Part shown: piece after piece, positions 1 to 8,673 of the stretch
Layout: each line of letters begins with the position of its first letter
How positions within the stretch are numbered: position 1 is the stretch's first letter
NCBI GenBank assembly: GCA_013213785.1
Contig: JABSPZ010000010.1
Location: 1 to 64,000 of the forward strand
Direction: 5' to 3'
Source of the DNA: Henriciella sp.
GTDB taxonomy: Bacteria > Pseudomonadota > Alphaproteobacteria > Caulobacterales > Hyphomonadaceae
DNA: 64,000 nt
Made by a program: the position numbers and the translations under genes
The notes under the pieces: model-generated
Databases searched by the model: none
What the model saw: only the letters and a program-made list of their open reading frames with translations
Told to the model about the DNA's origin: nothing

Positions 1-483
1 CTCGCTGCCCGCATCATTGGCGCCGAAATCATGGTCATCCCAAGACACCATCATTGGGACGGTTTGGCGGACCTTTTGGAAGTCTTCGCGCGCGCCGAGA
101 TCAGCAAATGATTCCTGCACCTCGTCCAAAAGCGGCTGGTTATTGACGTAGCCTCGGCCATCACGGTCACCATAGACATTATCGCCCACCATCAGGAAGA
201 GATCAGCCTCCTCCGCCGGCAAGCTCATTAAAGCTGCCGAAGGGCCTTTTTCCTCGTCGAGGCACGAGCCGAGGAGAATCTTTGTGAGCACGGCATCTGA
301 GGCGGGAAGCGACATGCCAGCAGGCGCTTTCGGTAACGCACTATCTGGGATCGTGTCGTAGTAAGAGTCTAGCGCATCTTCGACAGTTTCCGGCGCTGGC
401 GTAAACAAACTGATGCCCCCGCCCTGCGTCGTACATCCTGTTAAAGCCAGCAAAGCAGCGCCCGCCAAAAATACCTGCTTCAT
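1..483 (-). CDS. PhoD-like phosphatase / metallophosphatase lipoprotein (partial, truncated at window edge)
   Basis: Minus-strand reading from ATG at 483: MKQVFLAGAALLALTGCTTQGGG (lipobox LTGC) ... LLGSCLDE..., DLFLMVGDNVYGDRDGRGYV..., PMMVSWDDHDFGANDAGSE, typical of PhoD-like phosphatases. Absent from the ORF track because its stop lies outside the window. Confidence 0.85.
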   Translation of the reverse strand, partial: MKQVFLAGAALLALTGCTTQGGGISLFTPAPETVEDALDSYYDTIPDSALPKAPAGMSLPASDAVLTKILLGSCLDEEKGPSAALMSLPAEEADLFLMVGDNVYGDRDGRGYVNNQPLLDEVQESFADLGAREDFQKVRQTVPMMVSWDDHDFGANDAGSE

Positions 484-691
484 ACCCATCTCCTAAAAAG
501 AACCAGTTGTGCTTCCTTATGCAGGAACCACGACAGGAATGTAACAGGATTCTGTGCTTCCGTTACCGAACACGACGATGACGCCTGTCTGCTCTTTATC
601 GATTGATATCTATGGCACTTTTTAACCTGCGCTTGACGGTTTGCACCTACTCCAAAGCGTTCGGGGACCAACATTAAATTGAGGGTGCCCC

Positions 692-1951
692 ATGGATACT
701 TCCCCTAAACAGTCCCAGCTGAAAACGATTCTGGCTGGGTTTATCGGCAATGTCGCCGAATGGTACGATTTCGCGGTCTACGGATATTTCGCGGCCGTCA
801 TTGGTCCGCTTTTCTTTCCGTCAGACAATCCTGCTTTGTCCCTTATCGCCGCCTTTGGCGCGTTCGCGGCTGGATTTATTGTACGTCCGATGGGCGCAAT
901 CGTCTTCGGCTATATCGGAGACAAGCTCGGACGCGCCAAAGCGCTGTTTCTCTCGCTGGCCGCTATGGCCGTTCCGACGATCGCGATTGGCCTGCTGCCG
1001 ACCTATGAAGCGATCGGCATCGCCGCCCCAATTTTGCTCGTCCTGCTAAGGATGGTGCAAGGCCTCTCAGTCGGCGGTGAGTATACGAGCTCTATCGTCT
1101 ATCTGGTTGAACAAGCCCCCGTAAACCGGCGCGCTTTTATCGGAAGCTGGAGCAAAGTCGGCGCGACGACGGGTGTCCTCGTCGGATCAGCCGTCGGAGC
1201 CATTTTCACCTATTTCCTGGACGATGCGCAGATTTCAAGTTGGGGGTGGCGCGTTCCGTTTCTCTTAGGGTTCGTGGTTGCCCTGGCTGGTATACTATTC
1301 CGCCGCGCAATGGCGGCTGAACCAAAGAAAGAGATCTTGAAGAACCCCGTTAAAACGGCCTTCGCCAATTATTGGCGGCTGATTTTCAAAGTGACCGCAA
1401 TGAAGATCACCTTGGGCGTCGGCTTCTATGGGATTTTTGTCTATGCCGTGACCTATATTCGCGAGATTGATGGCTTCTCTGCCACCAGCGCTTTTCAGCT
1501 CAATCTAGCGGCAATGTTGGCCCTCGTGACCCTCCTGCCTCTTGCGTCTATTCTCTCCGATCGGATTGGACGTAAGCCATTGCTTCTCGCGGGCAGTGGT
1601 ACACTCGCCTTTGGTGGCATTCCGCTCTTCTTTTTGATCCACTCGACCTCACCCATGACCGTTTTGATGGGAGAAGTTGGGTTTGCCATCGGGATCGCCA
1701 TGTTCTCGGCGGGCGCGACGGCAACCGTCGTTGAGCTTGTGCCGTCTGAAACGCGATGCACGGTTGTTGCGATCGCTCACAACACGGCGATGGCTTTGTT
1801 TGGAGGAACGACGCCCTTGATCGCAGCGTGGCTTCTGACCTCGACTGGCGACCCGATCGCGCCCGGATATTGGATCGCGGGCGCAAGCCTGTTCAGCTTT
1901 TTTGCGATCCTCACGACCATCCCGGAAACCAGGGGACGCACGCTCGCCTAA
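692..1951 (+). CDS. MFS transporter, metabolite:H+ symporter (MHS/ProP-like) family
   Basis: 12-TM pattern; GNVAEWYDFAVYGYFA, RPMGAIVFGYIGDKLGRAKAL, LLRMVQGLSVGGEYTSSIVYLVEQAP motifs. Confidence 0.9.
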   Translation: MDTSPKQSQLKTILAGFIGNVAEWYDFAVYGYFAAVIGPLFFPSDNPALSLIAAFGAFAAGFIVRPMGAIVFGYIGDKLGRAKALFLSLAAMAVPTIAIGLLPTYEAIGIAAPILLVLLRMVQGLSVGGEYTSSIVYLVEQAPVNRRAFIGSWSKVGATTGVLVGSAVGAIFTYFLDDAQISSWGWRVPFLLGFVVALAGILFRRAMAAEPKKEILKNPVKTAFANYWRLIFKVTAMKITLGVGFYGIFVYAVTYIREIDGFSATSAFQLNLAAMLALVTLLPLASILSDRIGRKPLLLAGSGTLAFGGIPLFFLIHSTSPMTVLMGEVGFAIGIAMFSAGATATVVELVPSETRCTVVAIAHNTAMALFGGTTPLIAAWLLTSTGDPIAPGYWIAGASLFSFFAILTTIPETRGRTLA

Positions 1952-1962
1952 AAACGTACGAC

Positions 1963-1999
1963 GGAGGCTCGAACTGAAATCAGTTCAGTTTGGGCCTCC
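1963..1999. terminator. Composite dyad / probable bidirectional terminator between convergent genes
   Basis: GGAGGC-TC-GAACTGA-AA-TCAGTTC-...-GCCTCC in the 85-bp gap between convergent genes; no clear T-tract. Confidence 0.5.
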
Positions 2000-2036
2000 T
2001 ATCCGAAGGTCGTAGCCGCGGTTCGGGTCGTTTCGA

Positions 2037-2591
2037 TCAAACCCCGACAAATAGGTTCCACATCAATCGGCCCGGCAGGAAGGTGAACAGCCCTGCAATC
2101 GCCATCCCGCCAAGGAACATGCCCGTCATGGTTTGGCGGTGTTTCTTGACATCCCGGCGTCGGATCGCCGCGACACCAAATGGCAGTCCGATCAGTGTCC
2201 AAGCCGACAAAGCGTGGATGGGGCTGTGGGCATTCTGGAAGATCCCAGTGATGAAGAAGGATGAAACGGCCGTCACTGACATCGCCGCAATCCAGGTCCA
2301 GCCGAGTGTTTTGTGAAACCGAAACCCTTTGGGGGCCGCCAGCAGTACAAGTCCGATAAAGAAAGCACTCAAAGCGCCAGCAACATGGATTTGAATTTGA
2401 ACCGGCGCCTGAAGTAGCGGCGTCAAATCAATTCGAAAATGCGGATTGAGATCCGGCTGGGCGGCCAGGATGAAATAGCTCACGACGAGGTAGATCGCGA
2501 ACGCAACTCCCAGCTGCCACGCCCACCAAGGCGTGGCTTTCACAAGAGCGCGAGGAGAGAGTGTTGGAGGAAACGCTGTTCTTATAGTCAT
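2037..2591 (-). CDS. DUF2306 family membrane protein
   Basis: MTIRTAFPPTL... multi-TM with FRFHKTLGWTW and KHRQTMTGMFLGGMAIAGLFTFLPGRLMW. Start set at internal ATG 2591 with upstream purine-rich SD rather than 2660. Confidence 0.7.
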   Translation of the reverse strand: MTIRTAFPPTLSPRALVKATPWWAWQLGVAFAIYLVVSYFILAAQPDLNPHFRIDLTPLLQAPVQIQIHVAGALSAFFIGLVLLAAPKGFRFHKTLGWTWIAAMSVTAVSSFFITGIFQNAHSPIHALSAWTLIGLPFGVAAIRRRDVKKHRQTMTGMFLGGMAIAGLFTFLPGRLMWNLFVGV

Positions 2592-2602
2592 TATCCCTCT
2601 CC

Positions 2603-4081
2603 TCACGCCCAAGTTCCGTGGAAGCCTAGCGGCCAGGCATAGTCGGCCTGCCAGATACAAACCGGACCATCGCTGACATTTGCGGCATCAAAGACGCAGA
2701 TCTCTCTGACACCTGACTTGATATTCAAAACCGGCCCCACCAACCAAGAGTCGAGATCTGATTGACCGCCCGCTTTGGGCACGAAAAGGAACTCTTCAAC
2801 CATGCGGTTATCGCCGAACATGAAGGACTGGCTTTCGCCACTGGTCCAATTGTGAACCGCAAGCGCTGTGCTGCCGGGGCGGTTCGCGGAGGCGCCGCTC
2901 GCGAGTGCAACCAGGTTGCGATGCTTGCCGCGGAAGCGCGGGTCGACCTGCGGAAACTCGCCAATCACACCTGTTTCGATCAGTTTGGCATCGCCCTGCG
3001 GCGGGATCTCAACCAGTGTCAGTATCCCTTCTTCAGACGCATATTCGCCGATCCATTCGCCGCGAATTTCGGCGGTACCGCCGTCTACACCCAGCACAGG
3101 TTCTTTATAGAAAGCCGCATCGAACTTGATCGTTCCGTCGCTTTCCTCCCAGGCAGATCCCGTATGATAGAACATGCGCGGAGGGGCCTGGACCCAGCGC
3201 TGATTGGAGAAATCATCCTTATCAACGATGAGCATTTGCAATCCGTGCTGAGGCTGCCACTCAAAACCAGCAACGACAGGCGGGATGAAGGTCTCATTGA
3301 TCCAGGGCTGCACAAGGATGATCAGGTGGCGCTCGCTCATCGTCCAATCGTGGATGTACGCCGCACGGCCAATATCCACCATGCCGAAATCTTCCAGCGC
3401 GCCATTTGCGCCGATCCGATAGATACCGACCCTTGAGCCGCCGACCGCGAGATTCCAAACCCGGCCATCTGGCTCGACTTTAGGGTGGGCCAGGAACGGC
3501 ATCCCCTTCAAATCATCGCGCCAGGTTTTGAGCCCTTTGGTTTCGAGCGTTTCAGCATCCATAGAGAAAGCAGATCCAGCTTCCCATAGGGCCAAAAGCT
3601 CACCATTGACCACCAAAACCGACGTGTTCGCGGCATTCGTATCGTCAGCGCTTTGAACTGAATAGCTCTCATCGCCAATTGTTCCGAAACCAGGCGCGAG
3701 GAAGGCTTGAGCGGCTTGCTCCTCTTGGCGCTTACGAGTTTCGACGAAGCGCGCTTGGTGCACAGCCTGTCCATCCTCGATCGCGATCCGGTGGATCAGA
3801 CCGTCTCCATCAAACCAGTGGCTGGCATGTTGATCGCCATAGCTGAGCTGCGCAGGGCCGTTTCGATACAGGCTCCCCTTCAGATCAGACGGAGCTTTGC
3901 CAAACACCAGTTTCATCTGAGACGGCTCATATCCATTGACCGGGGCATTTTGGTAGCCGAGGTGCCACGCTGGCATCTTATTGGTTTCCGCTGAGGCGTT
4001 AAGACCAAAGCTCGCACCTACTGCCCCAGCAAATCCGGCACCAAGGCCCGCTTCCATAAAGTGACGACGTGACAGGTTCAT
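2603..4081 (-). CDS. Carotenoid oxygenase (RPE65/CCO family) with Tat signal
   Basis: MNLSRRHFMEAGLGAGFAGAVGA Tat-type leader; SLYRNGPAQLSYG, HWFDGDGLIHRIAIEDG, NTSVLVVNGELLALWEAG, AHPKVEPDG, YIHDWTMSERHLII motifs. Confidence 0.9.
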   Translation of the reverse strand: MNLSRRHFMEAGLGAGFAGAVGASFGLNASAETNKMPAWHLGYQNAPVNGYEPSQMKLVFGKAPSDLKGSLYRNGPAQLSYGDQHASHWFDGDGLIHRIAIEDGQAVHQARFVETRKRQEEQAAQAFLAPGFGTIGDESYSVQSADDTNAANTSVLVVNGELLALWEAGSAFSMDAETLETKGLKTWRDDLKGMPFLAHPKVEPDGRVWNLAVGGSRVGIYRIGANGALEDFGMVDIGRAAYIHDWTMSERHLIILVQPWINETFIPPVVAGFEWQPQHGLQMLIVDKDDFSNQRWVQAPPRMFYHTGSAWEESDGTIKFDAAFYKEPVLGVDGGTAEIRGEWIGEYASEEGILTLVEIPPQGDAKLIETGVIGEFPQVDPRFRGKHRNLVALASGASANRPGSTALAVHNWTSGESQSFMFGDNRMVEEFLFVPKAGGQSDLDSWLVGPVLNIKSGVREICVFDAANVSDGPVCIWQADYAWPLGFHGTWA

Positions 4082-4110
4082 AATATCTTCCTCCAGCTCG
4101 GGGTGTACGA

Positions 4111-4533
4111 TTAGTTCAGCTTGATCGTGTGAACTGTGCCGTCAGCATCAACCGTGAATTTGGCGGCTTTCCATTTGGCTGGCCCAAACCGACCTTTTGC
4201 GTCATTTGAAAAGGCGAATGGCTCAGTCGGCATCCCAAACGGATTCGTGTTCATTTCGCCATCATCATTGACGTCATGATAGAGTTTCACGGCATATTCA
4301 CCGGGCTCCAGCCCTTCAAAAGTGACCGTGACGTCATTGCCTTCGACTTTCAGGTTTGCCCCGTCCACGGCACCGTCACCATTATAAGTCGCCTCGTCAA
4401 AGAGACCGAGGACGATCGTACCTTGTGTCCGCGCAATGCTTTCAACATTGACTGTGAGGTCTGAAGCAAGAGCGATTGGGGTTGCGATCATGCTTGCGGC
4501 GATCAAAGCGGCGAAAGAAGCGGTGCGGGTCAT
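4111..4533 (-). CDS. DUF2141 family periplasmic protein
   Basis: Signal peptide MTRTASFAALIAASMIATPIALA; GTIVLGLFDEATYNGDGAV...YAVKLYHDVNDDGEMNTNPFGMPTEPFAFSNDA typical of DUF2141. Confidence 0.85.
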   Translation of the reverse strand: MTRTASFAALIAASMIATPIALASDLTVNVESIARTQGTIVLGLFDEATYNGDGAVDGANLKVEGNDVTVTFEGLEPGEYAVKLYHDVNDDGEMNTNPFGMPTEPFAFSNDAKGRFGPAKWKAAKFTVDADGTVHTIKLN

Positions 4534-4642
4534 ATTGTGTCTCCAGTTTGAATAGGTTCGAGCAGATTTGCCTGCTGTGAGAAGAGACATGACAGGGATT
4601 GAGAGGCGCCGCATCGCGTTCTACGTCTGAGGACTAGAATCC

Positions 4643-4674
4643 TTCGCGAAATGCAGCCATTGTCGTTCGCGAAA
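4643..4674. promoter_or_regulatory. Direct repeat TTCGCGAAA x2, candidate LytTR-regulator operator
   Basis: TTCGCGAAA at 4643-4651 and 4666-4674 (23-bp period) in the divergent promoter region of a LytTR gene. Confidence 0.5.
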
Positions 4675-4697
4675 CGTGAATAAAGAGGCTCTGCAGT

Positions 4698-5432
4698 TTG
4701 CGTATCGCGAGTGACATCGGTCGGTTTTGCGCCATCGTTATTGGGCTTGGGCTGATTTTCGCCTGGCTCGGCGTCTATAATACCGGACGGCTCCCCTTCT
4801 ATCAGGGATTCATCTTCTGGACGTCGACCATGGCGGTTGGCGCTGGAACTTCGGTTCTGATCGGACCCCTTGTTTGGGGTCCACGGTTCGAAGAGATGCC
4901 CGCCATTTTCAAAATTGGCATAGCGGCGGCGATCATCTCCATCCCGGTGACGCTGACACTCATGATATTCTTCAGCCTCGATCCTTGGTCGCTCTTCAGG
5001 TTCTTCATTCAGTATGCCTACGTGTTGGTCATCTCCGTGATCGTCACGACCGGGGCTTATGTGCGAGAGTCCATGATCTCAAAAGCGGCGGCGCCTGAAA
5101 CAGATGACAATCCGGTTGCGACCTTTCTGGAGCGCCTTCCGCTTAAGTTTCGCGCCGCTGAATTGCACGCCATCTCTTCCGAAGATCATTATCTCCGGGT
5201 TCATACCAGCCTCGGTGAGGAAATGATTTTAATGCGTCTGGCCGATGCTGTGCGCGAACTGAACGGCGCGGATGGCCTGCAAGTTCATCGCTCATGGTGG
5301 GTGGCGAAATCTGGCGTCACGGATGAGAAGCGCGTGGATGGACGAAGCCTTCTCATTCTACCATCTGGCACCGAGGTTCCCGTCTCGCGCAGTTATCGTG
5401 GAAGAGCGAAAGACGCCGGTCTGATCCGTTAG
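4698..5432 (+). CDS. Membrane-anchored LytTR-domain transcriptional regulator
   Basis: N-terminal TM helices, then FLERLPLKFRAAELHAISSEDHYLRVHTSLGEEMILMRLADAVREL...VHRSWWVAKSGV (LytTR). TTG start. Confidence 0.85.
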   Translation: MRIASDIGRFCAIVIGLGLIFAWLGVYNTGRLPFYQGFIFWTSTMAVGAGTSVLIGPLVWGPRFEEMPAIFKIGIAAAIISIPVTLTLMIFFSLDPWSLFRFFIQYAYVLVISVIVTTGAYVRESMISKAAAPETDDNPVATFLERLPLKFRAAELHAISSEDHYLRVHTSLGEEMILMRLADAVRELNGADGLQVHRSWWVAKSGVTDEKRVDGRSLLILPSGTEVPVSRSYRGRAKDAGLIR

Positions 5433-5572
5433 CGAACGCGACCCTCAAATCGCCCTATTCAAAACACGCATAGCCCCTATTCGGTATACACAGTGTTCAT
5501 CAAGGACGTTCGTCCCCATCTAGCCGTCAACGAAAGATAACGGCGAGATCGCCAGAAGACGAAAGCAAGACG

Positions 5573-5686
5573 ATGAGCAACAATCACATTTTCACCCGCA
5601 GCCTGACCCTCCTATTCACCGGCGTAACCGCCGTCACTCTGTTCCTGGTCGCCTTTGCGCCGAGTGCCCCCCTGTTTGCGGGCTAA
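5573..5686 (+). CDS. Small single-TM protein (37 aa)
   Basis: MSNNHIFTRSLTLLFTGVTAVTLFLVAFAPSAPLFAG*; below the ORF-track length cut-off; hydrophobic helix; weak upstream purine-rich SD. Confidence 0.5.
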   Translation: MSNNHIFTRSLTLLFTGVTAVTLFLVAFAPSAPLFAG

Positions 5687-5775
5687 GCAGATTCTAAACC
5701 TAAATTTGGTCGCACTTTAAGAATTTAACCTGGTTCAATAACGCGATCTAAAAACAAACTTGCGATTATGACGCC

Positions 5776-6672
5776 TTGAAAAAGATTGGGGATTTCATGG
5801 CGCGGTACAGTTCTACGAATTCATCTGGCAACCTGTTTGCCGTCCTCGTTGCACTTCTGGCGATTGGTCTGTTTACAGCCATCGTCATGTGGCCGAGCGG
5901 AAATTCGACGAAAATCGTCAGCAACGGTCTTCCCGACACGCTCCTGACGCAAACGCTAGATGACCCAGAAACGCATGAATATCTCACCGCGCTTCACCGT
6001 GTGAAACCGGACATCGCAAATCGACTGAATGAACGTGCCGACGCCGCGATTTCCGATGGCGCAAGCAATGAAGAGCTTGCAGCCCTCATCCTCGAAACTT
6101 ACAGCACCGGCGTCGAAGAGGATGTGAAACATCTGATCCGAGCGGATGTGAAACACTTCGAGAAAATCCTGCAGATGTCTCAGCGTGGGCTGTCCACGCT
6201 CTCGAGCAAAGCGCCGAAATATTGCCGCCCCGCGAGCTATGTTCGTTTCACCGACATGGAACCCGAGGAAATTGCCAATGAGATGTCTGGCCTCTTTGGC
6301 TATGGCACTGAAGGCTATGACTGGATACTTCGGTTCAATGTGGTGACCCTGGAAGCTATCGAAAGCGGCCGCGACAACCCGCAAAAGTATGGGCGCCTCA
6401 CAGCCAGCGATCAAATGGCGCTTCAAAACACAATGATGAAAATGATGACCAACCCTCAGGTCTCGCGTCTAATGCAACTGCAGGGCCGCTCTGAAGCGGA
6501 GCAGAAGCGTGCTGCGATGACGATGAATTTCTGCGGCCTGGGATCAGATGTTCTGACGGCGATCAACAACCTTCCAGCTGAGACGAAGACACGTCTCTTG
6601 GGAGAGCTTCAGCATCAAGCCAAGAGCGGTGATTTCGGGCGTTTGCTTAGAACGGTTCAAAGCGGCATTTAG
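5776..6672 (+). CDS. Hypothetical signal-anchored protein
   Basis: 298-aa ORF with N-terminal TM (GNLFAVLVALLAIGLFTAIVMWP) and alpha-helical remainder; no family recognised. Confidence 0.75.
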   Translation: MKKIGDFMARYSSTNSSGNLFAVLVALLAIGLFTAIVMWPSGNSTKIVSNGLPDTLLTQTLDDPETHEYLTALHRVKPDIANRLNERADAAISDGASNEELAALILETYSTGVEEDVKHLIRADVKHFEKILQMSQRGLSTLSSKAPKYCRPASYVRFTDMEPEEIANEMSGLFGYGTEGYDWILRFNVVTLEAIESGRDNPQKYGRLTASDQMALQNTMMKMMTNPQVSRLMQLQGRSEAEQKRAAMTMNFCGLGSDVLTAINNLPAETKTRLLGELQHQAKSGDFGRLLRTVQSGI

Positions 6673-6681
6673 CCAGCATTT

Positions 6682-7164
6682 CTAAGCGTTCGGGCCGCCC
6701 GGCATGATCGGGCGGTCGCGCCAAGCTCCCATGCTGCGCACACGGTCATACATGACCAGCGCACCTGCCAGACTGACATTGATGCAAAACTTGGTCGGGA
6801 TCTTCACGATTTGATCGCACCGGGCGACCATTTCGTCTGAAAGATTACCGCGCTCAGGCCCGAGCACATAAGCGGCCATGCGCGGATGTTTAAACTCCGG
6901 CAGTTCGACCGCATCGTCCGTGAGTTCGATTCCAACCAGCTGGCAGCCTTTTGGGAACACCATTTCGTCCATTGAGTCCCAGGCGTAGTAAGGCACATTC
7001 TTGAACGTCCGAGATGTGTCCGCGAGATTGGCAATCTTGGTTCGGTCTGCAGCTTCAACGGAAAAGACAAAACTCGCGCCAAATGCATTAGCGGTGCGCA
7101 TCAACGCGCCCAAATTCATTGGCTTTGAGATACCCTCAGCCCCGATCGCGAAATAGCCCTTCAT
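6682..7164 (-). CDS. TrmH/SpoU family RNA methyltransferase
   Basis: NLGALMRTANAFGASFVF, YVLGPERGNLSDEMVARCDQIVKIPTKFCINVSLAGALVMYDR SPOUT motifs. Confidence 0.9.
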   Translation of the reverse strand: MKGYFAIGAEGISKPMNLGALMRTANAFGASFVFSVEAADRTKIANLADTSRTFKNVPYYAWDSMDEMVFPKGCQLVGIELTDDAVELPEFKHPRMAAYVLGPERGNLSDEMVARCDQIVKIPTKFCINVSLAGALVMYDRVRSMGAWRDRPIMPGGPNA

Positions 7165-7520
7165 CAGATCACTCCTAAAACAAATCTGCCCATAACGAGG
7201 AGGGCGAAAAGCAAGACGGGCGTGACCACGCTATAGCGCCGTGCTGTCCGCAAATGGGATAATGGGTTGGGATAGGTCGTTCGCAAATGCTCGATCGCGT
7301 CAGATAGTTCAGATGGCGCGCTATCCGGAATAGGCGCTTCACTCGCCGCGGCTACGACCGCTTCATTCGCTTTAACACGGTCCTCAAATTCCGGGCGCCA
7401 AGCTTTGAGCGCTCGGCGCAAAACCAAAGCGATCATCATCCGCATTTGCACAGCCAAAGCGAAGGCAAAGCCGACGCTGCCGAGCAGGATCCAGAAAATC
7501 ACGATTTTCGCCAAGCGCAC
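7164..7520 (-). CDS. Hypothetical membrane protein
   Basis: 118 aa, N- and C-terminal TM helices, start/stop-coupled to the downstream methyltransferase at 7164. Confidence 0.6.
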   Translation of the reverse strand: MRLAKIVIFWILLGSVGFAFALAVQMRMMIALVLRRALKAWRPEFEDRVKANEAVVAAASEAPIPDSAPSELSDAIEHLRTTYPNPLSHLRTARRYSVVTPVLLFALLVMGRFVLGVI

Positions 7521-7602
7521 ATCTCCGCTACGTCAGACCTTCACAGCGCCGGTTGCCATGGCTACGAAGCTGACGTCAACGAAAGAGATGAGGAAACCCA
7601 AG

Positions 7603-8595
7603 ATGAAAGCCCTGCTCTCGAAAGCCCCAGGCGGCACAGATACTTTGGTTCTGGAAGAGATTGAAAGCCCAACCCCAGGCAAAGGCGAGGTGGTTATCCA
7701 AGTCAAAGCCATCGGCGTGAACTTTCCGGATACCCTGATCATTCAGGACCTATATCAGTTTAAGCCAGAGCGCCCGTTCAGTCCTGGCGGTGAGGTTTCT
7801 GGCGTTGTGTCTGCGGTCGGTGAAGGCGTCTCTCACCTGCAAGTTGGTCAGCGCGTCATCGGCTCCTGCGGCTGGGGCGGCATGCGCGAAGAAATGACGC
7901 TCGAGGCCGGACGCTGCATCCCGATCCCGGACACCGTCCCGTTTGATGAGGCGGCAGCCTTCGTCATGACTTACGGCACGTCTTACTATGCCTTGAAAGA
8001 TCGCGCGAATCCGAAGCCGGGTGAAAAACTCCTGGTGCTCGGCGCAGCAGGCGGCGTCGGCATCGCGGCGGTCGAGCTTGGCAAAGCCATGGGCTTGGAA
8101 GTGATCGCAGCGTGTTCAACGCAAGAGAAAGTCGACTTCTGCCTTTCCAAAGGCGCTGACAAAGGCCTCGTCTATGAAAAAGGCGAGCTGGATCGCGCGC
8201 AGCAAAAAGAGTTCTCAAACCAAATCAAAGAAGTCAGCGGCGGCGGCGTCGACATCATTTATGATGCTGTCGGCGGCAACTATGCTGAGCCATCTGTGCG
8301 CGCGATGAATTGGGAAGGACGCTACCTCGTCATCGGTTTCCCAGCTGGTATTCCAAAGATTCCGCTGAACCTCACCCTGCTCAAGTCTTGCGACATTCGC
8401 GGTGTATTCTGGGGCGCCGCAGTGGCGCGCGATCCGGCAGCAAATCAGCAAAATCTCGCTGAAATGTTCGCCATGTACCAAGAAGGTAAGATCAAACCAC
8501 ACGTCTCTGAAACCTTCCCGCTTGAGCGCGGTGGTGAGGCGATCCAATATCTGATCGACCGCAAAGCGCTCGGTAAGGTCGTCGTGACCGTCTAG
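7603..8595 (+). CDS. NADPH:quinone oxidoreductase family protein (MDR superfamily)
   Basis: MKALLSKAPGG..., GVNFPDTLIIQDLYQFKPERPFSPGGEVSGVV, VLGAAGGVGIAAVELGKAMG. Start at ATG 7603 preferred to 7405. Confidence 0.9.
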   Translation: MKALLSKAPGGTDTLVLEEIESPTPGKGEVVIQVKAIGVNFPDTLIIQDLYQFKPERPFSPGGEVSGVVSAVGEGVSHLQVGQRVIGSCGWGGMREEMTLEAGRCIPIPDTVPFDEAAAFVMTYGTSYYALKDRANPKPGEKLLVLGAAGGVGIAAVELGKAMGLEVIAACSTQEKVDFCLSKGADKGLVYEKGELDRAQQKEFSNQIKEVSGGGVDIIYDAVGGNYAEPSVRAMNWEGRYLVIGFPAGIPKIPLNLTLLKSCDIRGVFWGAAVARDPAANQQNLAEMFAMYQEGKIKPHVSETFPLERGGEAIQYLIDRKALGKVVVTV

Positions 8596-8605
8596 GCATT
8601 TTGAG

Positions 8606-8636
8606 GGGCTTGGCGACACTTGCTGTCACCAAGCCC
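8606..8636. terminator. Strong hairpin (13-bp stem, one mismatch), no T-tract
   Basis: GGGCTTGGCGACA-cttgc-TGTCACCAAGCCC between 8595 and 8674. Confidence 0.4.
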
Positions 8637-8673
8637 GCTTGCCCCACCCATGAAAGCCGCCTAACTCGTCGGC

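Noticed and set aside
1495-1886. Minus-strand ORFs inside the MFS gene (88 and 112 aa)
   Set aside because: Antisense shadow ORFs typical of GC-rich coding DNA; low-complexity R/S/P-rich translations and no family motifs.
2762-3436. 224-aa plus-strand ORF opposite the carotenoid oxygenase
   Set aside because: Fully antisense to a well-supported CDS with clear family motifs; no SD or domain.
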